From Vallitalea sp. (GTDB lineage Bacteria > Bacillota > Clostridia > Lachnospirales > Vallitaleaceae): a stretch of DNA of 64,000 nt. Within the stretch, counting starts at the first letter, position 1, and each line of letters starts with the position of its first letter. The stretch covers positions 124,001 to 188,000 of the forward strand of contig JAOARM010000040.1 in NCBI GenBank assembly GCA_025210515.1, in the 5' to 3' direction. Made by a program: the position numbers and the translations under genes. Positions 44,447 to 54,381 of the stretch are shown here, in pieces. Under the pieces are notes generated by a model, which saw nothing but the letters and a program-made list of their open reading frames with translations, had not been told where the DNA came from and ran no database searches.

Positions 44447-45802
44447 ATGAGCAACAAAGAAATCTATAAGAGAATATTGAATTTTACTAATCTTGCAGAA
44501 AACAATAATAAAATAGCACCAGAATTATATGATAAGTTTGGAGTAAAAAGAGGTCTAAGAAATAAAAATGGAACAGGTGTTTTAGCAGGTCTTACTGAGA
44601 TAGGAAATGTTAGTGGATATAATATGAGTGATGGAGAAAAAATACCTGCACATGGTAAATTATCATATAGAGGAATTGACGTACAAGGAATTGTAGATGG
44701 TTTTCAGATAGAAGGTAGATTTGGTTTTGAAGAAACTTGTTATTTACTATTATTTGGATCATTACCTACTAAAGAAGAATTAAGAGAATTTAATGAAATA
44801 CTTGGAGAAAGTAGAAGTTTACCAGATGGCTTTACTGAAGATATGATACTGAAAGCTCCTAGTAAAGATATAATGAACAAATTAGCAAGAAGTGTGCTTG
44901 CAATGTATTCTTATGATGAAAATCCTGATAGTACTAATATTGATAATATGTTAAGACAATGTATTCAGCTAATTGCAAGATTTCCTATTCTTGTTGCTTA
45001 TGCATTTCAAGCAAAATCTCATTATTATGATGATAAAAGTCTATACATACATAACACAACAACCAATCTAAGTACGGCTGAGAACTTTTTGCATATGTTA
45101 CGCAAAGATAATAAATTCTCTAAGTCAGAAGCAGAGTTACTTGATTTGTGTTTAGTACTTCACGCTGAACATGGTGGTGGTAATAATTCAGCTTTTACTA
45201 CTAGAGTTGTTTCTTCTTCTGGAACTGATACATATTCAGCTATAGCTGCCGCAATAGGTTCATTAAAAGGTCCAAAACACGGTGGAGCTAATAACAAAGT
45301 AAGACAAATGATGTCTAATATTAAGGATAATATTAAAGATTGGGAAGATGAAAAAGAAATTGAGAGTTATTTAACTAAAATACTTAATAAAGAAGCTAAT
45401 GATAATTCTGGGCTTATATATGGAATGGGTCATGCAATCTATACTTTATCAGATCCAAGAGCGGTAATGTTAAAGAAAAAAGCTGAACAGTTAGCACAGG
45501 AAAAAGATATGATGAAAGAATATAAGTTATATGAGATTATAGAAAAATTATCACCAGAAGTTTTTGCTAAAGTGAAAGGTTCATCAAAAGAAATATGTGC
45601 TAATGTAGATTTCTACTCTGGCTTTGTGTACAGTATGTTGCAAATTCCACCAGAATTATATACACCTATATTTGCCATAGCTAGAATAGGTGGTTGGTGT
45701 GCTCATAGAATAGAAGAATTTTACGGAGCTAATAGAATAATAAGACCTGCATATAGAAGTATTACAGAGTATAGACAATATAAATCAATTAGTGATAGAT
45801 AA
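44447..45802 (+). CDS. Citrate synthase (citrate/2-methylcitrate synthase family)
   Basis: Condenses acetyl-CoA with oxaloacetate. 451 aa, starting after AAGGAG. The catalytic residues of Si-type citrate synthase are seen: His in HAEHGGGNNSAF, His in GPKHGGANNKV, and Asp in GMGHAIYTLSDPRA, with GRFGFEETCYLLLFGSLPT near residue 95. It supplies citrate for the aconitase and dehydrogenase encoded at 2139-5254; shared operator palindromes support joint control. The 2-methylcitrate alternative is less likely since no methylcitrate-cycle genes are near. Confidence 0.95.
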   Translation: MSNKEIYKRILNFTNLAENNNKIAPELYDKFGVKRGLRNKNGTGVLAGLTEIGNVSGYNMSDGEKIPAHGKLSYRGIDVQGIVDGFQIEGRFGFEETCYLLLFGSLPTKEELREFNEILGESRSLPDGFTEDMILKAPSKDIMNKLARSVLAMYSYDENPDSTNIDNMLRQCIQLIARFPILVAYAFQAKSHYYDDKSLYIHNTTTNLSTAENFLHMLRKDNKFSKSEAELLDLCLVLHAEHGGGNNSAFTTRVVSSSGTDTYSAIAAAIGSLKGPKHGGANNKVRQMMSNIKDNIKDWEDEKEIESYLTKILNKEANDNSGLIYGMGHAIYTLSDPRAVMLKKKAEQLAQEKDMMKEYKLYEIIEKLSPEVFAKVKGSSKEICANVDFYSGFVYSMLQIPPELYTPIFAIARIGGWCAHRIEEFYGANRIIRPAYRSITEYRQYKSISDR

Positions 45803-45820
45803 TAATAAATGTAAATTTTT

Positions 45821-46005
45821 AGGGGCTGTTTCATAATACATTTTTCTTGAGTTTGCAGTTTTTGAAAGATAGACTAGATTTAGCTATTCATACCCTTAAA
45901 CGTTCTGTTTGAAGGGTATGTGCTACGCCGTCGTAGCTACACTTACCGCTAAACTAGTCTATCTTTCTATGTATTGACATAACAATGTATTATGAGAAGG
46001 CTCCT
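45821..46005. repeat. Foldback repeat family 1, near full-length copy
   Basis: About 185 bp. Imperfect terminal inverted repeats (45821-45845 and 45981-46005), middle stem 45864-45884 with 45948-45967 (one base missing), inner stem CATACCCTTAAACG with GAAGGGTATG, and the CG-rich segment TACGCCGTCGTAGCTAC. It lies 18 bases after the citrate synthase stop and ends in a T run, so it can double as terminator. Confidence 0.85.
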
Positions 46006-46075
46006 TTTTTATTGACTAGGTATGTTTAGTAAGGTATAATACCATAAGGATAATTATAGAAATGAGTTGATTATA

Positions 46076-46951
46076 TTGGTGAAAAGTATGACTGGTTTTG
46101 GCAGAGGTGAGTATTTATCACATGATAGAAAGATGACAGTTGAGATTAAATCTGTTAATCATAGATACTGTGATATTAACATAAGAATGCCAAAGAAGAT
46201 AAGCTTTTTGGAAAACAACATTAGAACGTACATTAAGCAAAATATATCTAGAGGAAAAGTTGATGTTTATATTTCATATGAAGATAATTCTGAAGGAAAT
46301 GAATGTATTAAATTTAATGAAGATTTAATAGTACAATATCTGAAGTATTTTAATGAGATTAGTGACAAATTCAACTTGGAAAATGATATTAAAGTTTCTA
46401 ATTTAACAAGGTATCCAGAAGTTATTAAATTAGAAGAACAAAAAGCAGACGAAGAACTTCTATGGGACATACTAAAAAAATCTCTTGAAATAGCTGTAGA
46501 TAAGCTTATATCTACTAGAAAAACTGAAGGAGAGCTATTAAAAAATGATATTATTACTAAACTTGACTCTATCAGTGAATTAGTTGATAACATTAAATTA
46601 AGAGCACCTTTTGTTGTTGAAGAATATAAACAAAAACTTCAAGCTAGAATTAATGAATTGTTAAATCATGTGATTGATGAAGCAAGATTAGCTATGGAGG
46701 TAGCAGTTTTTGCTGATAAATGTTGTGTAGATGAAGAGATAGTAAGACTTGAAAGTCATGTACAGCATATGAGACAAACTCTTAATAAAGATATACCAAT
46801 AGGAAGAAAATTAGATTTTTTATTACAGGAGATGAATAGAGAGTCTAATACTATACTTTCAAAATCAAATGATATTGAGATATCCAATAATGGTTTAGAG
46901 CTTAAAACAGAAATTGAGAAGATACGTGAGCAAATACAAAATATTGAATAG
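46076..46951 (+). CDS. YicC-family protein (endoribonuclease-like)
   Basis: 291 aa. A TTG at 46076 gives the family N-terminus MVKSMTGFGRGEY; GTG 46079 and TTG 46067 are alternatives. Conserved segments include KSVNHRYCDINIRMPKK, ISRGKVDVYISYED and the C-terminal KLDFLLQEMNRESNTILSKSNDIEISNNGLELKTEIEKIREQIQNIE. YicC-type proteins have been shown to be RNases. First gene of the conserved block yicC-remA-gmk-rpoZ. Confidence 0.92.
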   Translation: MVKSMTGFGRGEYLSHDRKMTVEIKSVNHRYCDINIRMPKKISFLENNIRTYIKQNISRGKVDVYISYEDNSEGNECIKFNEDLIVQYLKYFNEISDKFNLENDIKVSNLTRYPEVIKLEEQKADEELLWDILKKSLEIAVDKLISTRKTEGELLKNDIITKLDSISELVDNIKLRAPFVVEEYKQKLQARINELLNHVIDEARLAMEVAVFADKCCVDEEIVRLESHVQHMRQTLNKDIPIGRKLDFLLQEMNRESNTILSKSNDIEISNNGLELKTEIEKIREQIQNIE

Positions 46952-47002
46952 AATTATATATACGTTTAATTTGTATTTTTCTATAAAGGAGAATGATTAG
47001 AG

Positions 47003-47269
47003 ATGCTACAGATGGTAAATATTGGTTTTGGTAATATAGTATTTGCTAATAGAATAATTGCAATAGTAAGTCCCGAATCAGCCCCTATCAAAAGAATTAT
47101 ACAAAATGCTAGGGATGAAGGTAATGTAGTTGATGCAACATGCGGAAGAAAAACACGAGCTGTTATTATTATGGATAATGGTCATGTTATATTATCAGCA
47201 GTATTACCTGAAACAGTTGGAAATAGACTGTTAAAAGATAACATAGACACTTTTGACGAAATAGTTTAG
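47003..47269 (+). CDS. DUF370/RemA-family DNA-binding protein
   Basis: 88 aa with the invariant family core [35 protein letters not shown] and [27 protein letters not shown]. In Bacillus RemA activates matrix genes; the role in Clostridia is not established. AAAGGAG lies about 13 bases before ATG 47003; ATG 47012 is possible. Position between yicC and gmk is the common Firmicute order. Confidence 0.93.
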   Translation: MLQMVNIGFGNIVFANRIIAIVSPESAPIKRIIQNARDEGNVVDATCGRKTRAVIIMDNGHVILSAVLPETVGNRLLKDNIDTFDEIV

Positions 47270-47424
47270 TTTTGTTTAATAAGTATCTATTAGAAGTACT
47301 ATTGTGATTAATCTGCAATAAGTAAATTTATATGACTAATTTATTTGTATAATTATATTAATGATTTTAGTTATATTTATTTTTTGCAGAATAATATATA
47401 AAATATTATATTAAAGGTGATTTA

Positions 47425-48057
47425 ATGAATAAAAAGGGCATACTCATAATAATATCTGGTTTCTCTGGTGCTGGAAAAGGTTCAGTTGTTAAGGAACTTT
47501 TATCTAAAAACGATTATACGTTATCAATATCAGCTACCACTAGACAACCTAGAGATTATGAACAACATGGGCGAGAATACTTTTTTGAAAGTCGTGAAGA
47601 CTTTGAGAAAATGATAGAGAACAATGAACTAATTGAATGGGCATCTTATTGTGATAATTATTATGGAACGCCTAAAAGCTTTGTAGAAGGTAATCTTCAA
47701 CAGGGCAAAGATGTTATATTAGAAATAGAGACACAAGGTGCTTTGGATATTAAGAAACAGTTTGAAGATGCGTTATTAATTTTTATTACTGTACCAAAGG
47801 CACAAGAGTTAAAGGCTAGATTAGAAGGTAGAGGCACAGAAGATTCTAATATTATAACGAAAAGACTTAAAAGAGCTTATGAAGAGACGCAATTAATGAA
47901 ACAGTATGATTACATTGTTATTAACGATAAGTTAGACAAATGTGCAGAAGATATTAGTTCTATTATTGATGCTGAACATAAGAAAACTGTAAGAAATACA
48001 CATTTAATAGAAGAGATAAAAGAACAATTTGAAGAATTATTGAAAGGAGAGATTTAA
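47425..48057 (+). CDS. gmk: Guanylate kinase
   Basis: Phosphorylates GMP to GDP. 210 aa with P-loop GFSGAGKGSVVKELL, the GMP-binding SATTRQPRDYEQHGREYFF and YGTPKSFVE, and the lid RLEGRGTEDSNIITKRL. One base separates its stop from the rpoZ start. Confidence 0.96.
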   Translation: MNKKGILIIISGFSGAGKGSVVKELLSKNDYTLSISATTRQPRDYEQHGREYFFESREDFEKMIENNELIEWASYCDNYYGTPKSFVEGNLQQGKDVILEIETQGALDIKKQFEDALLIFITVPKAQELKARLEGRGTEDSNIITKRLKRAYEETQLMKQYDYIVINDKLDKCAEDISSIIDAEHKKTVRNTHLIEEIKEQFEELLKGEI

Positions 48058-48058
48058 T

Positions 48059-48286
48059 ATGTTACACCCTTCATACACAGATTTAATGACAACAATTAAC
48101 GATAGAATGAGCAATGATGAGGAAAAGCTAAAAAGTAGATATTCTATTGTTATCGCATCAGCCAAGAGAGCAAGAGAAATAATTGGTGGTGAGGAAGTTC
48201 TAATACGTAATAACTTCACAAAACCTTTATCAAATGCAGTAAACGAGTTATACGAAGGAAAAATTGATATTGTATCTAATAATTAG
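48059..48286 (+). CDS. rpoZ: RNA polymerase omega subunit
   Basis: 75 aa, ATG 48059 after AAAGGAGAG. MLHPSYTDLMTTINDRM, SRYSIVIASAKRAREIIGG and KPLSNAVNELYEGKI are the conserved omega features. Omega stabilises the beta' subunit in core polymerase. Confidence 0.94.
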   Translation: MLHPSYTDLMTTINDRMSNDEEKLKSRYSIVIASAKRAREIIGGEEVLIRNNFTKPLSNAVNELYEGKIDIVSNN

Positions 48287-48312
48287 AGGAGGGGTATTTA
48301 CCTCTCTTTTTA
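48285..48312 (+). terminator. Weak intrinsic terminator after rpoZ
   Basis: AGAGG pairs with CCTCT over an 11-base loop, followed by CTTTTTATC. The stem is short. Confidence 0.45.
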
Positions 48313-48471
48313 TCTTGTAGGAGACTTTTCAATTCTAATTAATCAAGTATGTTTAATTACAGGCGTTGTTGTATAACTATTCATATGGTATAATAATATG
48401 AAAATCATATTAATTTATGAAAGTAATAATAAGTGTTTAATTATACACTTAAGTTAAGGGACGATTTTTCT

Positions 48472-50703
48472 ATGAACACATATGTGGATGTTATTGTAGA
48501 TGTATCTCATTCTAGTTTAGATAGGGTATTTCAATATTTAGTACCTACTGAGTTATTGAATGAAATAAAAATTGGAATGGTTGTGAAAATACCTTTTGGT
48601 AAGGGAAATAAAATAATTAATGGTTATATAATTGGGATAACTAATAAACCTAATTACGATAAAAGTAAAATCAAAGAAATTAAGAGTATAGCGACTAACA
48701 ATATAACTATAGAAGCTCACTTAATAAGTCTAGCAGTATGGATGAAAGAAAGATATGCATGTACTATAATATCAGCTCTTAGGACACTCATTCCCCTTAA
48801 CAAAAAAATAAGCAAAAAAACTGAAAAAGAGATTACTCTTAATATTGATATAGAAGATTTACAGAAATATATTAGTATATGGAATGAAAAAAACTACAGT
48901 GCTTTATATAGAGCTGGTAGATTTTTAATGGATAATAATAAGTGTACACAAACTCAAATAATAAAAAACACAAACATATCTTCATCTGTTCTAAATAATC
49001 TTGAAAAAAAAGGAATAATTAAAATTATTTCTCAGGAAATAATTAGAAATCCATATAATGTTAGTGATATTGAAAGAACAGATAAGAAAATGGCTAATCA
49101 AGAACAGCATGAAGCAATTAGTGAAATAACTAATAACTTAGGACTTGATAATCAAATATATCTTATTCATGGAATTACTGGTAGTGGTAAGACGGAAGTT
49201 TATATGCAAGTTATTGAAAAGGTATTAGAAAAGGGACAGCAAGCTATTGTTTTGATACCAGAAATTTCATTAACGCCTCAAACTGTTAGGAGTTTTATTT
49301 CTAGATTTGGGAATAAAGTTGGTGTAATACATAGTAGATTATCTAGTGGCGAGCGTTACGATCAATGGAGATTGGCTAAGGAAGGGAAAATTTCTATTAT
49401 GATTGGCCCTCGTTCAGCAATATTTGCTCCTTTTGATAATATAGGAATAATTATAATTGATGAAGAACATGAAATGACTTATAAATCAGAAATATCTCCT
49501 AAATATCATGCTAGAGAAGTTGCTATAAAAAGAGCACAGATGACTGGTGCAACAGTTATACTTGGTTCTGCAACACCATCTTTAGAGACATACTATTTAG
49601 CCAGTCAAGGAGTATACAAATTACTAGAATTAAATGAAAAAGCAGTTTCTACTAATGAACTAAGTGTTGAAATTATTGATATGAGAGAAGAATTAGTTAA
49701 TGGTAATAAATCAATATTTAGCAATAAGCTAAGAGAAGAAATAGAAAGCAAACTAGAAAAAAAAGAACAGATTATTTTGTTTTTGAATAGAAGAGGTTAT
49801 TCAAGATTTGTATCTTGTAGACAATGTGGTTATGTGGTGAAATGTGATAACTGTGATATACCATATACTTATCACGCAATAGGAGACAAGCTTATTTGCC
49901 ATTATTGTGGTAATGCTATACATATGGTGGATAAGTGTCCATCATGTAAATCTAAATATATCAAGCAATTTGGTATAGGTACTCAGAAAGTAGAGGAATT
50001 AGTTAAGAAAGAATTTCCTCAAGCTAGAGTATTGCGTATGGATCTAGATACAACTACAAGAAAAAATAGCTTTGATGAAATACTCAGTAGATTTAGAAAT
50101 AAGCAAGCAGACATTTTGATTGGTACACAGATGATAGCGAAAGGTCATGATTTTCCTAGTGTGACTTTAGTTGGGGTATTAGCCGCTGATTTATCATTAT
50201 ATATTAGTGATTTTAGAGCATCAGAACGTACTTTTTCCTTATTAACTCAAGTAACAGGAAGAGCTGGAAGAGGTACATTAAAAGGAAGAGCTATAATACA
50301 ATCTTATACACCAGAGCACTATAGTATAACTAAATCAAAATTGCAAGATTATAAAGGGTTTTATGAATCTGAAATAGAATATAGAAAGTTAATGAGTTAT
50401 CCACCTTTTTCTAATTTGTTGTTTATTTTACTTCAATCAACTAATGAAAAGGAGCTAATTAGTAGCTCATTTCAGATGAAAAGGGACATTGGCTTAGTGG
50501 CAGATAAATTGCTAATAGAAGTTATCGGGCCTTCACCTGCAAATATTTCTAAAATAAAAAATAATTATAGAAGAGTAATTATATTAAAATCAAAAGAGTA
50601 TAAAAACCTAATCATATTTGTTAACAAGTATATGGAAAGATTAGGTGCGAAATATAAGGATATTTCAATTAATATTGATATTAATCCTCAAATATCATAT
50701 TAA
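48472..50703 (+). CDS. priA: Primosomal protein N' (replication restart helicase)
   Basis: Restarts collapsed replication forks. ATG 48472 follows AAGGGA; an upstream TTG at 48433 gives an atypical extension. 743 aa: 3' DNA-binding domain (VDVIVDVSHSSLDRVFQYLVP), helicase core with Walker A GITGSGKTEVY and DEEHEMTYKS, eight zinc-ligand cysteines (CRQCGYVVKCDNC ... CHYCGNAIHMVDKCPSC), helicase motif VTGRAGRG. Confidence 0.95.
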   Translation: MNTYVDVIVDVSHSSLDRVFQYLVPTELLNEIKIGMVVKIPFGKGNKIINGYIIGITNKPNYDKSKIKEIKSIATNNITIEAHLISLAVWMKERYACTIISALRTLIPLNKKISKKTEKEITLNIDIEDLQKYISIWNEKNYSALYRAGRFLMDNNKCTQTQIIKNTNISSSVLNNLEKKGIIKIISQEIIRNPYNVSDIERTDKKMANQEQHEAISEITNNLGLDNQIYLIHGITGSGKTEVYMQVIEKVLEKGQQAIVLIPEISLTPQTVRSFISRFGNKVGVIHSRLSSGERYDQWRLAKEGKISIMIGPRSAIFAPFDNIGIIIIDEEHEMTYKSEISPKYHAREVAIKRAQMTGATVILGSATPSLETYYLASQGVYKLLELNEKAVSTNELSVEIIDMREELVNGNKSIFSNKLREEIESKLEKKEQIILFLNRRGYSRFVSCRQCGYVVKCDNCDIPYTYHAIGDKLICHYCGNAIHMVDKCPSCKSKYIKQFGIGTQKVEELVKKEFPQARVLRMDLDTTTRKNSFDEILSRFRNKQADILIGTQMIAKGHDFPSVTLVGVLAADLSLYISDFRASERTFSLLTQVTGRAGRGTLKGRAIIQSYTPEHYSITKSKLQDYKGFYESEIEYRKLMSYPPFSNLLFILLQSTNEKELISSSFQMKRDIGLVADKLLIEVIGPSPANISKIKNNYRRVIILKSKEYKNLIIFVNKYMERLGAKYKDISINIDINPQISY

Positions 50704-50841
50704 ATATTGCTTCATTGATTAATACTAGTATATAGCGTTTATGTATATTAGATATTTTACATGTTGTGAAATTATATACATCAATCAAATTGTGAAAATA
50801 ATATTTACTAATTAAATAGAAAAAGGAGTGTTTTATATATT

Positions 50842-51294
50842 ATGGCTTTAAGACAAATAAGATTAGAAGGGGACGAAATCCTTCGTAAAAAATCAAGAGA
50901 AATAACAGAAATAACTAAAAATATCAAAATATTAGTAGAAGACATGTTAGAAACTATGGAAGATGCTAATGGAGTAGGGCTTGCTGCACCTCAAGTAGGC
51001 ATATTAAAAAGAGTAGTTGTTATAGATGTTGGAGAAGGCCCAATAGTTTTAATTAATCCAGAAATTGTTAAAACAAAAGGAGAACAGATAAGACCAGAAG
51101 GTTGCTTAAGTGTTCCAGGAAAAGCAGGAGAAGTTAAAAGACCAGCTTATGTAAAAGTAAAAGCACTTAACATAGAAGGTAAAAAGATTACTGTTGAGGG
51201 AAGAGAATTATTAGCAGTAGCATTATGTCATGAAATTGATCATCTAGATGGAAGATTGTTTATTGATATAGCAGAAAATATAGAACAAGAATAA
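50842..51294 (+). CDS. def: Peptide deformylase
   Basis: Removes the N-formyl group from new proteins; iron or zinc enzyme. 150 aa with motif 1 [11 protein letters not shown], motif 2 EGCLSVPG and motif 3 HEIDHLDG. Followed after 13 bases by fmt, which installs the formyl group on initiator tRNA. Confidence 0.97.
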   Translation: MALRQIRLEGDEILRKKSREITEITKNIKILVEDMLETMEDANGVGLAAPQVGILKRVVVIDVGEGPIVLINPEIVKTKGEQIRPEGCLSVPGKAGEVKRPAYVKVKALNIEGKKITVEGRELLAVALCHEIDHLDGRLFIDIAENIEQE

Positions 51295-51307
51295 AGGGGT
51301 TGAGATT

Positions 51308-52243
51308 TTGAAAGTTGTATTTATGGGAACTCCTGATTTTTCGGTTCCAACTTTACAGGAGTTAATTAATTCAGAACATGATGTTGTTGCAGTAGTTACA
51401 CAGCCAGATAAACCAAAGGGAAGAGGAAATAAAGTATTATATACTCCTATAAAAGAAGTAGCTATTAATAACAACATTAAAGTGTATCAACCAAAAAAAT
51501 TAAGAGAAGAAGATTTTATTAATGAAATGAAGCTTATAAATCCAGATGTGATTATCGTTATTGCGTTTGGACAGATATTACCAAAATCAGTACTTAATAT
51601 TCCAAAATACGGTTGTATTAACGTACATGCTTCACTTTTACCTAAATATAGAGGAGCAGGTCCTATACAATGGTCAATTATTAATGGAGAAAGTAAAACT
51701 GGTATTACAACTATGCATATGGATGTAGGACTAGATACAGGTGATATGATTCATAAGGAAGAAGTTGTCATTGAAGATAATGATACTGGAGGATCACTTC
51801 ACGATAAATTATCAGCAGTTGGTGCAAAATTATTAATTAAAACACTAGAAGAAGTGCAAAATAATACTGCACCAAGAGAAAAACAAGATGATAATGAATC
51901 TACTTATGCACCTATGCTTGAGAAGAGTATGGGAAATATTGACTGGGAAAAAGAAGCACATATAATCGAGTTGCTTATTAGAGGGCTTAATCCATGGCCA
52001 AGTGCTTACACTTATCTTGGTAATAAAATATTAAAAATATGGTCAGCCACAGTAATTGAACATAAGTATACTGGAAATCCTGGTGAAATAGTAGATATAT
52101 CAAAAGAAGGCTTTATAGTTAAATGTGGAAAGCACAATCTTTTAATTAATGAAATTCAGCTACAAGGGAAAAAAAGAATGTCAGCTGATGCTTTTCTAAG
52201 AGGACATAATTTAACTAAAGGCGAAGCTTTAGGAAGAGGATAA
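51308..52243 (+). CDS. fmt: Methionyl-tRNA formyltransferase
   Basis: 311 aa from TTG 51308 behind AAAGGGG. KVVFMGTPDFSVPTLQEL at the start, catalytic Asn/His/Asp region in GCINVHASLLPKYRGAGPIQW and TGITTMHMDVGLDTGDM, and the C-terminal tRNA-binding domain after residue 205. Confidence 0.96.
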   Translation: MKVVFMGTPDFSVPTLQELINSEHDVVAVVTQPDKPKGRGNKVLYTPIKEVAINNNIKVYQPKKLREEDFINEMKLINPDVIIVIAFGQILPKSVLNIPKYGCINVHASLLPKYRGAGPIQWSIINGESKTGITTMHMDVGLDTGDMIHKEEVVIEDNDTGGSLHDKLSAVGAKLLIKTLEEVQNNTAPREKQDDNESTYAPMLEKSMGNIDWEKEAHIIELLIRGLNPWPSAYTYLGNKILKIWSATVIEHKYTGNPGEIVDISKEGFIVKCGKHNLLINEIQLQGKKRMSADAFLRGHNLTKGEALGRG

Positions 52244-52272
52244 TATTAGGAAGTAGACAAGGAGATGATAAA

Positions 52273-52965
52273 ATGCCAATTGGAGGATTGTATTTTGACC
52301 AAACGTTTATTATATTAATTCCTGCTATGATTTTATCAATGTATGCACAAGCAAAAGTATCTTCAACGTTTAATAAATATTCTGGTTATAGAAATTCCAG
52401 AGGGTACACAGGAAAAGATGTTGCAGAAATGATGTTAAGACGAGCAGGTATATATGATGTAAGAGTAGAACATATAAGAGGAAAATTAACAGATCATTAT
52501 GATCCTAAATCAAAAGTATTAAGATTATCAGATGCAGTATTTGATAGTCAGTCTCTTGCAGCTGTTGGAGTAGCGGCACATGAATGTGGACATGCTATTC
52601 AACACCATACTGGATATGCTTTTTTGAACTTTAGACATGCTATATTTCCTGTAGTTAATATATCTTCTAAGCTTGCGTTTCCACTAATTTTATTAGGCTT
52701 TTTCGCAAGTGTGTTTTTTCTTAAGATAGGTATTGTTTTGTTTGGAGCAGTAGTTTTATTTCAACTGGTTACGTTGCCTGTTGAGTTTAATGCTTCAAGT
52801 CGTGCTATAGCTATATTGGAAGGAGAAGGTTATCTTTCTCATGAAGAAATAATACCAGCAAAGAAAGTATTATCAGCGGCGGCATTAACATATGTAGCAG
52901 CAGCAGCGGCTTCTATCTCTAGTTTAATTAGATTATTAGTTATACTAGGAGGAAGAGATGATTAA
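52273..52965 (+). CDS. Membrane zinc metallopeptidase (YugP-like)
   Basis: 230 aa. Zinc-binding HECGH lies in VAAHECGHAIQHHTGYAF, with a third ligand probably in LPVEFNASSRAIAIL. Three to four membrane segments: one at the N-terminus, two around residues 130-175 and one near 205-225. Family function is unclear; frequently found between fmt and rsmB in Clostridia, as here. Confidence 0.9.
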   Translation: MPIGGLYFDQTFIILIPAMILSMYAQAKVSSTFNKYSGYRNSRGYTGKDVAEMMLRRAGIYDVRVEHIRGKLTDHYDPKSKVLRLSDAVFDSQSLAAVGVAAHECGHAIQHHTGYAFLNFRHAIFPVVNISSKLAFPLILLGFFASVFFLKIGIVLFGAVVLFQLVTLPVEFNASSRAIAILEGEGYLSHEEIIPAKKVLSAAALTYVAAAAASISSLIRLLVILGGRDD

Positions 52966-52985
52966 TTATATATATGGAGGAAAAC

Positions 52986-54362
52986 ATGACTAAAGTTAAC
53001 AATACAATAAGTAATAAAGTAAATACAAGAAATTGTTCACTTACTATATTACAAAACATATTTGAAGATAAAGCATATACCAATATTGCTCTAGATAAAT
53101 TTTTTGATAGTCATAAAGATTTAGCTAAGATTGATAGATCATTTATAACAAGAATTGTAGAGGGAAGCGTTGAACATGTTATAACTATTGATTATATTAT
53201 AAATCAGTTTTCCAAAACAAAAACAACTAAAATGAAAAAAACAATTTTAAACATTCTAAGATTATCTGTATATCAAATCAAATATATGGATAAAGTACCA
53301 GTATCAGCAATTTGTAATGAGGCTGTGAAATTAGCTAAAAAGAGAAAATTCGGAAATCTTTCTGGATTTGTAAATGGAGTTCTTAGAAATATTGCTAGAA
53401 ATATTAATGATATTAAATATCCAGATGAACAAAAAGATAAAATTAGCTATTTATCAGTTAAATATTCTTTTCCAAAATGGTTAGTGAGTATGTGGCTAAA
53501 ATATTATGATTATGATACTGTAAAGCAATTATGTAGTAATAGTAATAAAATGGTTAGTACAAGTATTAGATGCAATAATACAATTGCTAATGTAGAAGAA
53601 CTAGAAAGCATATTAGAAAAAGATAATGTGAAAGTAGAAAAAGGTGCACTTATAAGCTATGCACTAAGAATAAGTGGGTATAATAATATTAGAAGCTTAG
53701 AAGCATTTGATAAAGGAATGTTTAGTGTTCAAGATGAAAGCTCTATGTTAGTAGGACATATAGCTAATATTCCTAAAAACAGCTTAGTTGTAGATATATG
53801 TGCAGCACCAGGAGGAAAAACAACTCACTGTGCAGAGATTCTTAATAATACAGGATGTGTTATTTCAAGAGATATATATCCTAAGAAATTAAAGCTTATA
53901 GAACAAAATGTAAATAGATTACATCTAAATGATACTGTGAAGATTGAACAATATAATGCACTAGAACTAGATGAAAATTTGATACAAAAAGTAGATGTAC
54001 TAATAACAGATGTTCCATGTTCTGGACTTGGAATAATCAGAAAAAAACCTGATATAAAATATAATATAACAAAAGAAGGTATTTCTGATTTGATTAAGCT
54101 ACAAAGAGATATATTAAAAGTTGCTTATCAATACGTAAAAATAGGTGGAACACTTATGTATAGTACATGTACAGTTAATCCAGAAGAAAACATTGAAAAT
54201 ATAAAATGGTTTTTGAAAGAATATCCTTTTGAATTAGTTGATATTAGTAAATATTTACCAGAAGACTTAATACAAAATGAAGAAGGGTATATACAATTAT
54301 TACCAGGAATACATGATACAGATGGATTTTTCATTGCTAAGTTAAGAAGAGTAGATAAGTAA
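52986..54362 (+). CDS. rsmB: 16S rRNA (cytosine-967-C5)-methyltransferase
   Basis: GGAGG (52976-52980) selects ATG 52986 over ATG 52974; 458 aa. NusB-like RNA-binding domain (about 15-145) followed by a SAM-dependent domain with DICAAPGGKTTHCAE, catalytic-loop ITDVPCSGLGIIRKKPDIKY and YSTCTVNPEEN, the two cysteines expected of m5C methyltransferases. Confidence 0.94.
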   Translation: MTKVNNTISNKVNTRNCSLTILQNIFEDKAYTNIALDKFFDSHKDLAKIDRSFITRIVEGSVEHVITIDYIINQFSKTKTTKMKKTILNILRLSVYQIKYMDKVPVSAICNEAVKLAKKRKFGNLSGFVNGVLRNIARNINDIKYPDEQKDKISYLSVKYSFPKWLVSMWLKYYDYDTVKQLCSNSNKMVSTSIRCNNTIANVEELESILEKDNVKVEKGALISYALRISGYNNIRSLEAFDKGMFSVQDESSMLVGHIANIPKNSLVVDICAAPGGKTTHCAEILNNTGCVISRDIYPKKLKLIEQNVNRLHLNDTVKIEQYNALELDENLIQKVDVLITDVPCSGLGIIRKKPDIKYNITKEGISDLIKLQRDILKVAYQYVKIGGTLMYSTCTVNPEENIENIKWFLKEYPFELVDISKYLPEDLIQNEEGYIQLLPGIHDTDGFFIAKLRRVDK

Positions 54363-54381
54363 GTGGAAGGATAGGCATAAT

